Assembly: GCF_016907455.1 (NCBI RefSeq)
Contig: NZ_JAFBCB010000001.1
Span: 1,860,001-1,924,000, forward strand
Source of the DNA: Brachybacterium muris
GTDB lineage: Bacteria; Actinomycetota; Actinomycetes; Actinomycetales; Dermabacteraceae
Direction: 5' to 3'
DNA length: 64,000 nucleotides
Each line of letters opens with the position of its first letter. Position 1 is the stretch's first letter. Positions 25,278 through 33,840 of the stretch are shown here, piece after piece. Both the position numbers and the translations under genes were made by a program. The notes beneath the pieces are model-generated. The model was not told the origin of the DNA. It searched no databases and worked only from the letters and a program-made list of their open reading frames with translations.

Positions 25278-25878
25278 TGCCGTCACCTCCTGTGTACAGG
25301 GCGTACTTGTTGATGTACTGCACCACACCGTCCGGCACCAGGTACCACACGGGCTGACCTGCGGCGACTCGGGTGCGACAGTCGGTGGAGCTGATCGCCA
25401 TGGCGGGCACCTCGATCAGCGTCACGCCGTCCGCGGGCAACCCCTCGGTGGCAAGCTCGTGGCCCGGCCGGGTGACGCCCACGAAGTGCGCCAGCTCGAA
25501 GATCTCCTGGTTGTCCTTCCAGGTGAGGATGGACTGCAGGGCGTCGGCACCGGTGATGAAGAACAGGTCGGCATCGGGGTGCTGGGTGCGCAGGTCGCGC
25601 AGGGTGTCGATGGTGTAGGTGGCCCCGGGCCGGTCCACGTCCACCCGCGACACCGTGAACACGGGGTTCGCGGCGGTGGCCACCACGGTCATCAGGTAGC
25701 GGTGCTCCGGGTCCGAGATCTCGCGATCGGACTTCTGCCACGGACGACCGGTGGGCACGAACACCACCTCGTCCAGGCCGAACACGCTCTGGACCTCGCT
25801 GGCGGCCACGAGGTGGCCGTGATGGATGGGATCGAAGGTCCCGCCCATCACGCCGATCCGGCGCCGGTGCTGCTCCAC
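25270..25878 (-). CDS. nadD: Nicotinate-nucleotide adenylyltransferase
   Basis: NadD converts nicotinate mononucleotide and ATP to deamido-NAD. The nucleotidyltransferase motif [12 protein letters not shown] is at residues 12-23 and the second motif ISSTDCRTR near 162. The length of 202 residues is normal. The start is GTG at 25878, 5 bp after the small membrane-protein gene. In the second motif the common ISSTxIR is ISSTDCR, with Cys in place of Ile, a mild change that I expect to be tolerated. Confidence 0.96.
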   Translation of the reverse strand: MEQHRRRIGVMGGTFDPIHHGHLVAASEVQSVFGLDEVVFVPTGRPWQKSDREISDPEHRYLMTVVATAANPVFTVSRVDVDRPGATYTIDTLRDLRTQHPDADLFFITGADALQSILTWKDNQEIFELAHFVGVTRPGHELATEGLPADGVTLIEVPAMAISSTDCRTRVAAGQPVWYLVPDGVVQYINKYALYTGGDGIV

Positions 25879-25883
25879 GGGGC

Positions 25884-26099
25884 TCAGTGGTCGCTGGCGG
25901 CGGTGTCGTGGTGGTGGGCGGAGGTGCGGGTCTCGGCGGGATGGCGCGCCTCGCGCCCGGAGCGCTGCACGCCACCGGCGAGGTAGGTGATGCCCAGCAG
26001 GCCCAGCAGGATGATGAGCATGCCCAGACCCACCAGGTAGGCAGGGATGCCTTCGGCGGCGGCGCCGGCTTCGGCGAGGATCATGAGCTGATCGGTCAT
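25884..26099 (-). CDS. Small single-pass membrane protein
   Basis: This 71-residue protein has one hydrophobic segment ([20 protein letters not shown]) and a His-rich tail ([12 protein letters not shown]). It lies between proA and nadD on the same strand and ends 5 bp before nadD, so it is probably co-transcribed. Short proteins of this kind are common between proA and nadD in Micrococcales. The function is unknown. Confidence 0.75.
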   Translation of the reverse strand: MTDQLMILAEAGAAAEGIPAYLVGLGMLIILLGLLGITYLAGGVQRSGREARHPAETRTSAHHHDTAASDH

Positions 26100-26209
26100 G
26101 GTTCAGGTGGCCTTTCGACGGGAGACCACGACATCATCCCACAGGCCGCAGGGCACCTGGAGCCCGGACATGCCGCCGCCCGGACACACTGGTGCCCGTG
26201 CCCGTCTCC

Positions 26210-27589
26210 TCAGGGACGAACATGCCCCTGCCCCACCACGATCCACTTGCCGCAGGTGAGCTCGGTCAGCCCCATCGGGCCCCGGGCATGGAGCTTCTGG
26301 GTGGAGATGCCGATCTCCGCACCGAAGCCGAACTCGCCGCCGTCGGAGAACCGCGTGGAGGCGTTGGCCATCACCACCGCGGAGTCCACCTCCGCCAGGA
26401 ACCGCTGCTGACTGACCAGATCGCGGGTGAGGATCGACTCGGTGTGGCCGGTGGAGTGGGCACGGATGTGGGCGAGAGCCTCATCGAGGTCATCCACCAC
26501 CTTCACCGCGAGGTCCAGGGACAGGTACTCGGTGTCCCAGTCCTCCTCGGTGGCATCCACGATCGAGGCGTCGGCGCGGGCCCCGGGTCCTTCCACCGAC
26601 AGCGCCGCCCGGGCGGCGTCGTCCACGTGCAGGGTCACACCGGCCTCGATCAGGGGTGCCGCGACCAGCGGCAGGGCCCGCTCGGCGACGTCGCGGTGCA
26701 CCAGCAGGGTCTCCAGTGCGTTGCACACCCCGATCCGCTGGGTCTTGGCGTTGGTGATGATATCGACGGCCTGGTCCAGATCAGCGGTGGCGTCGAGGAA
26801 TACATGGGTGTTGCCGGTGCCGGTCTCGATCACGGGCACCACGGAGTGGGTGACCACGTGCTGGATGAGGCCCGCTCCCCCACGCGGGATCAGCACGTCC
26901 ACCAGGCCCCGGGCGCGCATCAGGGCGTCCACGCCCTCACGGCCGTGCTCGTCCATCCCGACTACCAGGTCCACGGGCAGGTCGTGGGCGGCGAGCACTT
27001 CCCGCAGCACCTCGATCAGGGCGGTGTTGGAGTGCAGTGCTGCGGAGCCACCGCGCAGCACCACCGCATTGCCTGACTTCAGCGCGAGACCGGCGGCATC
27101 CACGGTCACGTTGGGGCGCGCCTCGTAGACCATCCCGATCACGCCCAGCGGCACCCGCAGCTGCCGCAGCTCGAGACCGTTGCGCAGGATCGATCCCTGC
27201 ATCACCTCCCCGATCGGGTCGGGCAGGGCAGCGGCATCGCGCAGCTGCTGGGCGATCGCTCCTACCCGCTCAGTGGTGAGGGCGAGACGATCGCACAGGC
27301 CGGCCGCCATGCCGGCGGCATCGGCCGCCTCGAGGTCCCGCGCGTTGGCCTGGACGATCTGCGGCGCGCTGTCGACGAGGGCCTCGGCCATGGCCAGCAG
27401 TACCGCGTCCTTGCGGTCGCGGTGCAGGCGCGCAAGTGCCGGCTGGGCGCCCTTCGCCGCACGGGCGGCCTCGCGCACGGCCCGCTCGACGGGGCTCAGG
27501 GCCTCCTCACCCTCGGTGCCAGGGGTGCCGGGGGGCCCGGGGATCCCGTGAGTGCTGGAGGCGCTGCTCGTCGTGGGGCTCGAGTTCAT
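26210..27589 (-). CDS. proA: Glutamate-5-semialdehyde dehydrogenase (gamma-glutamyl phosphate reductase)
   Basis: ProA performs the second step of proline synthesis, reducing glutamyl-5-phosphate with NADPH. The 459-residue protein shows [33 protein letters not shown], the catalytic Cys in [13 protein letters not shown] and the C-terminal [23 protein letters not shown] at 27589 fits the family start better than the longer frame to 27679. It normally follows proB directly; here the ribose operon lies between them, so it needs its own promoter in the 27590-27779 region. Confidence 0.96.
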   Translation of the reverse strand: MNSSPTTSSASSTHGIPGPPGTPGTEGEEALSPVERAVREAARAAKGAQPALARLHRDRKDAVLLAMAEALVDSAPQIVQANARDLEAADAAGMAAGLCDRLALTTERVGAIAQQLRDAAALPDPIGEVMQGSILRNGLELRQLRVPLGVIGMVYEARPNVTVDAAGLALKSGNAVVLRGGSAALHSNTALIEVLREVLAAHDLPVDLVVGMDEHGREGVDALMRARGLVDVLIPRGGAGLIQHVVTHSVVPVIETGTGNTHVFLDATADLDQAVDIITNAKTQRIGVCNALETLLVHRDVAERALPLVAAPLIEAGVTLHVDDAARAALSVEGPGARADASIVDATEEDWDTEYLSLDLAVKVVDDLDEALAHIRAHSTGHTESILTRDLVSQQRFLAEVDSAVVMANASTRFSDGGEFGFGAEIGISTQKLHARGPMGLTELTCGKWIVVGQGHVRP

Positions 27590-27657
27590 GGAGCAAGGGT
27601 AGGCCGCGCCGGGGAGCACCGGCAGGGGTGTCCAGAGGCACGTGCAGGATCCAGCTG

Positions 27658-27686
27658 TTGCGCACCACGCTCGCGCCAATTATGAT
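27658..27686 (+). promoter_or_regulatory. Predicted promoter of the ribose operon
   Basis: TTGCGC (27658-27663), a 17-bp spacer and TATGAT (27681-27686) form a sigma-70-type promoter on the plus strand. The start of transcription would fall near 27693, just before the operator. Confidence 0.6.
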
Positions 27687-27701
27687 CTAACCCACTCACT
27701 T

Positions 27702-27715
27702 TGGAAACGTTTCCA
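27702..27715. promoter_or_regulatory. LacI-family operator upstream of the ribose operon
   Basis: TGGAAACGTTTCCA is a perfect 14-bp palindrome with the central CG typical of LacI/GalR-family sites. It sits at about +10 of the predicted transcript, where a bound regulator would block transcription. The adjacent lacI-type gene is the obvious ligand, giving autorepression relieved by ribose or a derivative. Confidence 0.8.
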
Positions 27716-27779
27716 CTCTGGGTGGCGCCGATCCTCCGGGCGGCGTCCCGCACACGACGACGTGTCGAAGGAGGAGCAC

Positions 27780-28796
27780 GTGGCCAGGCCGACCATTCGT
27801 GACGTCGCTGCCCGTGCCGGGGTGTCCCTCGGCACCGCGTCTCGAGCCCTCAGCGGGAACGGTTCCGTTCGCCCGGCCACGCGCGAGGCCGTGCTCCAAG
27901 CCGCCAAGGACCTGGACTACAGGGTCAACTCCCTCGCTCGATCACTGCGTTCGAACCACACGGCGAGCATCGGCCTGCTGATCCCCGATGTGCGCAACCC
28001 CTACTTCTCCCAGCTGGCGCACGTGGTCGAGCAGAGCGCGCTCGAGCACGGTGTCACCACCCTCCTGTGCAACGCGGACGAGCGCCCGGAACAGATGGCC
28101 ATGTACGTCGACGTGCTGCGCGAGCGCCGCGTGGACGGCGTCATCGTCTCCCCCTTCGCCGATGCAGAGCAGGCCCTGGCTGGCCTTGATGACGACGCGA
28201 TCCCCACCGTCTTCATCGACAGGCGGATCCCCGACTCCCCCACCCCATCGGTCACCAGCGATACCGGCTCGGCACTCGACGAGGCGATCGCCCTCATGTC
28301 CCGGCTGGGGCACCGCAGGGTCGGCTTCATCACCGGTCCTCGCACGACATCGACCGGTATCGAACGCATCGAACAGGTTGCCGCCGCTGCGGATCACCAC
28401 GGTGTGGAGGTCGAATGGCAGGAGGGAGACTTCCACCCCGAGTCCGGCCACCGCGCCGCCACCTCCCTACTCGGGAGCGGCATGCGCGCGATCCTCGCCA
28501 GCGACGCCCAGACCACCGAAGGTGCTCTGAGCGCGATCGTCGAGCAGGGCGTCACTCTCGGTGAGGGCCTCCATTTCATTGGCTTCGACGGCACACCCGC
28601 CACCGCACTGATCCGTCCGTCGCTCACGTACGTGCGCCAGCAGGTCCAGGAGATGGCTGCGACCGCTGTCGATCTGCTCGTACGTCTGCGAGCAGGGGAG
28701 ATCGTCACGTCGGTCCGGCTTCCCAGCACACTCGTCCTCGGCGGCTCCGCCCGGCCCGCCGCCGATCACCTCACAGAAGAGAGGTCCTGCGCATGA
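27780..28796 (+). CDS. LacI-family transcriptional regulator of the ribose operon
   Basis: This 338-residue regulator has an N-terminal HTH (TIRDVAARAGVSLGTASRAL) with hinge helix (VNSLARSLRS). The periplasmic-binding-like ligand domain follows (GLLIPDVRNPYFSQLAHVVE, RVDGVIVSPF, FIGFDGTPATALIRPSLTYV). GTG at 27780 has a GGAGGAG site; the longer frame to 27642 would run through the operator and is rejected. It overlaps rbsA by ATGA. Position and the palindrome upstream suggest it is the repressor RbsR of its own operon; ribose as effector is inferred from the neighbours. Confidence 0.93.
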   Translation: MARPTIRDVAARAGVSLGTASRALSGNGSVRPATREAVLQAAKDLDYRVNSLARSLRSNHTASIGLLIPDVRNPYFSQLAHVVEQSALEHGVTTLLCNADERPEQMAMYVDVLRERRVDGVIVSPFADAEQALAGLDDDAIPTVFIDRRIPDSPTPSVTSDTGSALDEAIALMSRLGHRRVGFITGPRTTSTGIERIEQVAAAADHHGVEVEWQEGDFHPESGHRAATSLLGSGMRAILASDAQTTEGALSAIVEQGVTLGEGLHFIGFDGTPATALIRPSLTYVRQQVQEMAATAVDLLVRLRAGEIVTSVRLPSTLVLGGSARPAADHLTEERSCA

Positions 28797-30319
28797 CCGC
28801 CCCCTTGCTCCGACTGGACCACGTCACTAAGACGTTCGGGCCTGTCACCGTGATCGATGACGTGAGCGTCGATGTCCTCCCCGGCCGCGTGCAGGTGCTG
28901 CTCGGTGAGAACGGTGCAGGGAAGTCCACACTCATTAAGATGATGTCGGGCATCTACCAGCCCGATGGTGGGCGCATCCTGATCGACGGCAACGAGACCC
29001 ATCTCCCCACGGTCAAGGCTGCCGAAGCCCACGGCATCGCCACGATCCACCAGGAGCTGAACCTGGTCCCTCAGCTCAGCGTGGCCGAGAACATCATGCT
29101 CGGCAGGACCCCGCAGAAGCTCGGGCTCGTGGACCGCTCCTCTCTGCGTCGCCACGCCTCCGCTGCGCTTGAGCGCATCGGCCTGCGGGTCCCCCTGGAC
29201 CGCCCGGTGGGAACCCTGGGGGTCGCCAAGCAGCAGCTCGTCGAGATCGCCAAGGCCCTCTCCCAGCAGGCCCGCATACTGATCCTCGACGAGCCCACCG
29301 CGGCCCTCACCGGAACGGAGATCGACCAGCTGTTCTCCGTGGTCGAGGATCTGCGGGCCGACCAGGTGGGAATGGTGTTCATCTCCCACCACCTCGACGA
29401 GATCGCACGGATCGGCGACACCGTCACCGTGCTGCGCGACGGCCAGTTCGTGCAGGAGGTCCCCGCAGACACTCCGGAGAACGAGCTGATCCGACTGATG
29501 GTGGGCCGCGACATCGAGGACCAGTTCCCCCGCCGCGCCCCCGAACAGCCCGGCGACGTGCTGCTCTCCGTGGAGGGTCTGAGCAGCGAAGGGCACTTCG
29601 AGGACGTCTCCTTCGAGGTGCGCGCCGGTGAGGTGCTGGGCATAGCCGGGCTGGTGGGCGCCGGCCGCACCGAGGTGCTGCGAGCCGTCTTCGGTGCTGA
29701 CCGCTACGACCGCGGCACCGTCGCCGTCGAGGGCGATCAGTTGCCACCCGGGGACGTGGGTGCTGCGATCGAAGCGGGACTGGGCCTGGTCCCCGAGGAC
29801 CGCAAGGCCCAGGGCCTGGTGCTCGAGCACTCGGTGCAGGACAACACGTGCCTGGCGACATTCCGCCATCACGCCCGCGCAGGGCTCGTGGATCGGGCCG
29901 GCGAGAAGCGACGGGCCGATGACGTCACCTCCCGGCTGAACGTGCGGATGGCCGGTCTCGGCCAGCCCATCCGCAACCTCTCGGGCGGCAACCAGCAGAA
30001 GGTCGTCTTCGGGCGCTGGGTACTGGCCGACACCCGCATCCTGCTGCTGGACGAGCCCACCCGCGGCGTCGACGTCGGCGCAAAGGTCGAGATCTACGAG
30101 CTGATCAACGCCATCACCGACAACGGCGGGGCAGTGCTCATGGTCTCGAGTGAACTGCCCGAGGCGCTGGGCATGAGCGATCGTCTCCTGGTGATGAGCG
30201 CTGGCCGCGCCACCGGCGTTCTCGAGTCCAACACCGCCTCGGAGGACGACGTCATGGCCCTGGCCGTCTCCAACATCGAACCCGCCCAGACCATCTCCTC
30301 GGAAGGAGAAGCGGCATGA
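28793..30319 (+). CDS. rbsA: Ribose ABC transporter, tandem ATP-binding protein
   Basis: This 508-residue protein holds two ABC cassettes. The first has Walker A GENGAGKST and Walker B ILILDEPTAALT but a degenerate signature (TLGVAKQQLVEIAKAL). The second has a GLVGAGRTE-type degenerate P-loop, the clear signature LSGGNQQKVVFGRW and Walker B ILLLDEPTRGVDVGAK. This asymmetry is normal for RbsA/MglA-type sugar importers. It overlaps both neighbours by 4 bp, as expected for a tightly coupled operon. Confidence 0.95.
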   Translation: MTAPLLRLDHVTKTFGPVTVIDDVSVDVLPGRVQVLLGENGAGKSTLIKMMSGIYQPDGGRILIDGNETHLPTVKAAEAHGIATIHQELNLVPQLSVAENIMLGRTPQKLGLVDRSSLRRHASAALERIGLRVPLDRPVGTLGVAKQQLVEIAKALSQQARILILDEPTAALTGTEIDQLFSVVEDLRADQVGMVFISHHLDEIARIGDTVTVLRDGQFVQEVPADTPENELIRLMVGRDIEDQFPRRAPEQPGDVLLSVEGLSSEGHFEDVSFEVRAGEVLGIAGLVGAGRTEVLRAVFGADRYDRGTVAVEGDQLPPGDVGAAIEAGLGLVPEDRKAQGLVLEHSVQDNTCLATFRHHARAGLVDRAGEKRRADDVTSRLNVRMAGLGQPIRNLSGGNQQKVVFGRWVLADTRILLLDEPTRGVDVGAKVEIYELINAITDNGGAVLMVSSELPEALGMSDRLLVMSAGRATGVLESNTASEDDVMALAVSNIEPAQTISSEGEAA

Positions 30320-31296
30320 CCGCCACTGCCCAGACCACCTCGCCCACCCGGCGCTCGACCCTCTCGAAGGTCGGCCACTGGGCGATGAACAACGGTGCAC
30401 TGGTGGGGCTGATCCTGCTGTGCATCGGTCTGTTCATCGCCACTCCGGCCTTCCTGACGATCCCGAACATCATCAACATCGGGATCCAGGCTGCCGTGGT
30501 CGCGATCCTCGCCTTCGGAATGACCTTCGTCATCGTCACCGCCGGGATCGACCTGTCCGTGGGGTCCGTCGCAGCTCTGGGTGCGATGGTCTCCGCCTAC
30601 TCCTTCGCCTCTCTGAACCTCCCCGGGATCCTCACCGTGGTGGTCGGACTCGGGGTGGGCATGCTGGCCGGTTCGATCTCCGGTCTCGCGATCGCCTACG
30701 GCAAGCTGCCCGCCTTCATCGCCACACTCGCCATGATGTCCATCGCCCGCGGCCTGACCCTGGTGGTCTCCAACGGCACCCCCATCGATACGTCGGACAC
30801 GGTCAACATCTTCGGGAGCCGCGTGGCCGGCATTCCCGTGCCGATCTTCGCGATGGCACTGGCGGGAGTTGTGTGCTGGTTCATCCTCTCGCGGACCGTC
30901 CTGGGACGCTCCATGTACGCCGTGGGCGGGAACATCGAGGCCGCCCGACTCTCAGGCATCCCCGTCAAGCGCGTCCTGGTGTGGGTCTACGCCCTGTCCG
31001 GTCTGTTCGCAGGCCTCGCAGGACTGGTGCTTGCTGGGCGCCTGCGCTCTGCAGGGCCTCAGGCCGGCTCCGGCTACGAGCTCGACGCGATCGCTGCCGT
31101 GGTCATCGGCGGCGCCTCCCTGGCCGGCGGCTCCGGCAGGGCGACCGGCACCCTCATCGGCGCCATCCTTCTGGCGGTCATCCGTAACGGTCTGAACATC
31201 CTGAACGTCTCCTCGTTCTGGCAGCAGGTCGTGATCGGCTGCGTGATCGCACTAGCCGTCGGCTTCGACGTCTTCCGCCGCAAGACCGACTCCTGA
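30316..31296 (+). CDS. rbsC: Ribose ABC transporter permease
   Basis: This 326-residue inner-membrane permease of the BPD_transp_2 family has about eight to ten hydrophobic segments. Signature regions are GMTFVIVTAGIDLSVGSVAA near residue 73, GGNIEAARLSGIPV and ELDAIAAVVIGGASLAGG. These are typical of RbsC, which forms the channel with RbsA. ATG at 30316 overlaps the rbsA stop. Confidence 0.95.
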   Translation: MTATAQTTSPTRRSTLSKVGHWAMNNGALVGLILLCIGLFIATPAFLTIPNIINIGIQAAVVAILAFGMTFVIVTAGIDLSVGSVAALGAMVSAYSFASLNLPGILTVVVGLGVGMLAGSISGLAIAYGKLPAFIATLAMMSIARGLTLVVSNGTPIDTSDTVNIFGSRVAGIPVPIFAMALAGVVCWFILSRTVLGRSMYAVGGNIEAARLSGIPVKRVLVWVYALSGLFAGLAGLVLAGRLRSAGPQAGSGYELDAIAAVVIGGASLAGGSGRATGTLIGAILLAVIRNGLNILNVSSFWQQVVIGCVIALAVGFDVFRRKTDS

Positions 31297-31365
31297 CCCC
31301 TGACAACGCTCTACCGCACCTACGCAACCAACCCATCGGGGCCGCGCCCCACGAAAGGAACAAAG

Positions 31366-32325
31366 ATGTCCCCCGTCAACCCCACCCGACGTCAGACTCT
31401 CGGCCTCACCGCCGTCCTCGCCGGAGCCCTCAGCCTGGCCGCCTGCAACCGCGGCGGCGGGGAGGCCGGCGGCGAGGGAGGCGGCGGTGGAGGCACAGTC
31501 ATGCTGTCGGTCTCCACCCAGACGAACCCGTTCTTCGTTCAGCTCGTCGACGGCGCACGGAAGGCAGCGGACGAGCTCGGGCTCACCCTCGAGGTGCAGG
31601 ACGCCTCCGATGATGCCTCCACCCAGGCCAACCACCTGCAGAACGCCATCACCCAGGGGGTCGCCTGCGTCATCGTCAATCCCACCGACTCCGATGCAGT
31701 GTCCGCCTCGATCGAAGCGCTGAACGCCGCCGAGATCCCCGTGATCGCTGTGGACCGCAATGCCACCAGTGGTGAGCTGGTCTCCTACATCGCCTCCGAC
31801 AATGTCGCAGGCGGCGCTCAGGCTGCCCAGGCCCTTGCCGAGGCCATCGGGGACACCGGCCAGATCCTCGTGCTCCAAGGCGTCCCCGGCGCCTCGGCCA
31901 CCCGTGACCGCGGCCAGGGCTTCACCGAGGAGATCGCCAAGCACGGTGACATCGAAGTGGTCGCGGAGCAGACCGCGAACTTCGACCGTGCCGAGGGTCT
32001 GAACGTCGCCACCAACCTCCTGCAGGCGAATCCGGACGTGGTCGGCATCTTCGCCCACAACGACGAGATGGCGCTCGGTGCCATCGAGGCCCTCGGCCCG
32101 CGGGCGGGATCGGAGGTCTTCGTGGTCGGCTTCGACGGCACCGGGGACGGATTGGCCGCCGTCGAGGCCGGGACCATGCATGCCACCATCGCGCAGCAGC
32201 CCGGTGAACTTGGAGCCCAGGCCGTCGAACAGGCCCAGACCGTGGTCGAGGGCGGCAGCCCGGAGGCCGAGGTCCAGGTCGACGTGGTGGTGGTCACCGC
32301 CGAGAACGTGAGCGAGTACCTGTGA
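31366..32325 (+). CDS. rbsB: Ribose-binding lipoprotein
   Basis: This 319-residue substrate-binding protein of the Peripla_BP_4 family starts with a signal of Tat-like form (TRRQTLGLT) and lipobox LSLAAC, so the mature protein should be lipid-anchored at Cys27, followed by a Gly-rich linker. The binding domain shows STQTNPFFVQLVDGARKAAD, VDRNATSGELVSYIASDN, FAHNDEMALGAIEAL and VVGFDGTGDG. It is preceded by a GAAAGGA site and separated from rbsC by 69 bp, the largest gap in the operon. Confidence 0.95.
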   Translation: MSPVNPTRRQTLGLTAVLAGALSLAACNRGGGEAGGEGGGGGGTVMLSVSTQTNPFFVQLVDGARKAADELGLTLEVQDASDDASTQANHLQNAITQGVACVIVNPTDSDAVSASIEALNAAEIPVIAVDRNATSGELVSYIASDNVAGGAQAAQALAEAIGDTGQILVLQGVPGASATRDRGQGFTEEIAKHGDIEVVAEQTANFDRAEGLNVATNLLQANPDVVGIFAHNDEMALGAIEALGPRAGSEVFVVGFDGTGDGLAAVEAGTMHATIAQQPGELGAQAVEQAQTVVEGGSPEAEVQVDVVVVTAENVSEYL

Positions 32326-33251
32326 CGGGCATCGTCGTCGTCGGCTCCATCAATGCCGACCTCAATCTGAGAGTCGAGCGCCATCCCGGTCCCGGGGAGA
32401 CGCTGATCGGAGCAGATGGTTCGGTCACGCCCGGGGGGAAGGGCGCCAACCAGGCCGTTGCCGCCAGGAGGCTCGGTGCCGAGGTGCGGATGGTCGGAGC
32501 CGTCGGCGACGATGCCCATGCCGGAGCGGCACTGTCACTGCTGAAGGAGTGCGGCGTCGGTGTGGGCACCGTCTCCACCAGCCCCGGCACTCCCACGGGT
32601 CTGGCAGTGGTCACCGTCGACGAGCATGGGGAGAACACCATCGTCGTCGTCCCCGGGGCCAACACCACCGTCGATGCAGCCGCTGTAGGCGCCCATGCCG
32701 CTCTGCTCGAGGACGCCGATATCGTGGTCCTGCAGGGGGAGATCCCCCGCAGTGGCATCGAAGCGGCGGCCCGCCTCTGCGGTGGGCGGGTGATCCTCAA
32801 TCCGGCCCCCGTGCTCGAGCTCGATGCGGAGGTGCTGCACCGAGCGGATCCCCTGGTCGTCAACGAGCACGAGGCAGGTCTGGTCCTCGGTTTGCTCGCA
32901 CCAGGCAAAGACGTGCCCGAGGATGCGGGGGACATGCTGCAGGCACTGCGGCGCGCGGGGATCGGCTCGCTGGTCCTCACCCTCGGTGGGGAGGGTGCCC
33001 TCGTGCTCCCGGCCGGTGCAACCGAGGTCGTCCCAGTGCCCGCCTCACCAGTGGCGGCCGTGGACACCACGGGGGCGGGCGACGCCTTCATCGGGGCCCT
33101 CGCCGCCCACCTGCTGGGGTCCGACGACCTGGTAGAGGCCGCCCGCTTCGCCGCGCGGGTGGGTGCCTTCGCGGTGCGTTCGGAGGGTGCCCAGCCGAGC
33201 TACCCCTACATGACCGACGATCTGCCAGGTCCCACGGAGGCATCCCGATGA
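32322..33251 (+). CDS. rbsK: Ribokinase
   Basis: Ribokinase (309 residues, PfkB family) phosphorylates ribose to ribose-5-phosphate after uptake. It shows the N-terminal VVGSINADLNLRVERHPGPG, TPGGKGANQAVAARRLGAEV, and the catalytic-base motif DTTGAGDAFIGALAAHLL with Asp at the GAGD site. GTG at 32322 overlaps the rbsB stop, and the gene ends in an ATGA overlap with rbsD. Confidence 0.96.
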   Translation: MTGIVVVGSINADLNLRVERHPGPGETLIGADGSVTPGGKGANQAVAARRLGAEVRMVGAVGDDAHAGAALSLLKECGVGVGTVSTSPGTPTGLAVVTVDEHGENTIVVVPGANTTVDAAAVGAHAALLEDADIVVLQGEIPRSGIEAAARLCGGRVILNPAPVLELDAEVLHRADPLVVNEHEAGLVLGLLAPGKDVPEDAGDMLQALRRAGIGSLVLTLGGEGALVLPAGATEVVPVPASPVAAVDTTGAGDAFIGALAAHLLGSDDLVEAARFAARVGAFAVRSEGAQPSYPYMTDDLPGPTEASR

Positions 33252-33631
33252 GGACGACCGGTATCCTTCACGCCCAGCTCGCCCTCCACATTGCACGTCT
33301 ACGCCATACGGACACCTTCGTGGTGGGCGATGCAGGGCTACCGGTTCCTCCCGGGGTTCCTGAGGTCGACCTTGCCGTGGGCTTCGGCATCCCCCGCTTC
33401 GCGGACGTGCTCGATCTGATCCTCTCGGAGGTCGCGATCGAGGGTGCAGTCCGCGCCGTCGAGGCGGAGGGGCAGGATGCGGGTCGATGGTTGGCCGAGC
33501 GGTTCCCCGATGCTGAGGCGGTCCCCCACGAGGAGCTCAAGTCCCTCACTGCATCCGCGCGGTTCATCGTGCGCACGGGAGAGGCGTCCCCCTACGCCAA
33601 CGTTCTCCTCCGTGCAGGCGTTCCTTTCTGA
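33248..33631 (+). CDS. rbsD: D-ribose pyranase
   Basis: RbsD interconverts pyranose and furanose forms of ribose so that ribokinase can act. The 127-residue protein shows GILHAQLALHIARLRHTDTF, VVGDAGLPVPPGV and a conserved C-terminus FIVRTGEASPYANVLLRAGV. The N-terminal His of GILHAQL is the usual catalytic histidine region (family consensus 'LNs.l..ia.lGH.d'), here with RLRHTD. ATG at 33248 overlaps the rbsK stop. It closes the operon. Confidence 0.95.
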   Translation: MRTTGILHAQLALHIARLRHTDTFVVGDAGLPVPPGVPEVDLAVGFGIPRFADVLDLILSEVAIEGAVRAVEAEGQDAGRWLAERFPDAEAVPHEELKSLTASARFIVRTGEASPYANVLLRAGVPF

Positions 33632-33676
33632 CGATCGCGATCCACTCTGCAGCTGCGACCAGACTCTCATGAGCCG

Positions 33677-33840
33677 CCGAGCCCGGGCGGCAACGACGCC
33701 GGTGCCGATCCGGTCGAGTTCGTGCTCGCCGCCCAGGTGGGGTGCCTGGACGTGGTGATCCACACCGTTGCGAAGGAGAAGGGCGTCGAGGTGCCCTCCC
33801 CGGCGCCGCCATCGAGACGGTCCTCACCCGCTCCTGAGAC
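33677..33840 (+). pseudogene. Fragment of an OsmC-like peroxiredoxin gene
   Basis: The plus frame reads PGGNDAGADPVEFVLAAQVG followed by CLDVVIHTVAKEKGVEV. This resembles the OsmC-family segment 'g.d.gp.P.E.lLaalagCl' around the first redox cysteine. There is no start, no second half and the frame then runs into the antisense of proB. It is a remnant left at the 3' side of the ribose operon, probably part of the same inserted segment. Confidence 0.5.
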
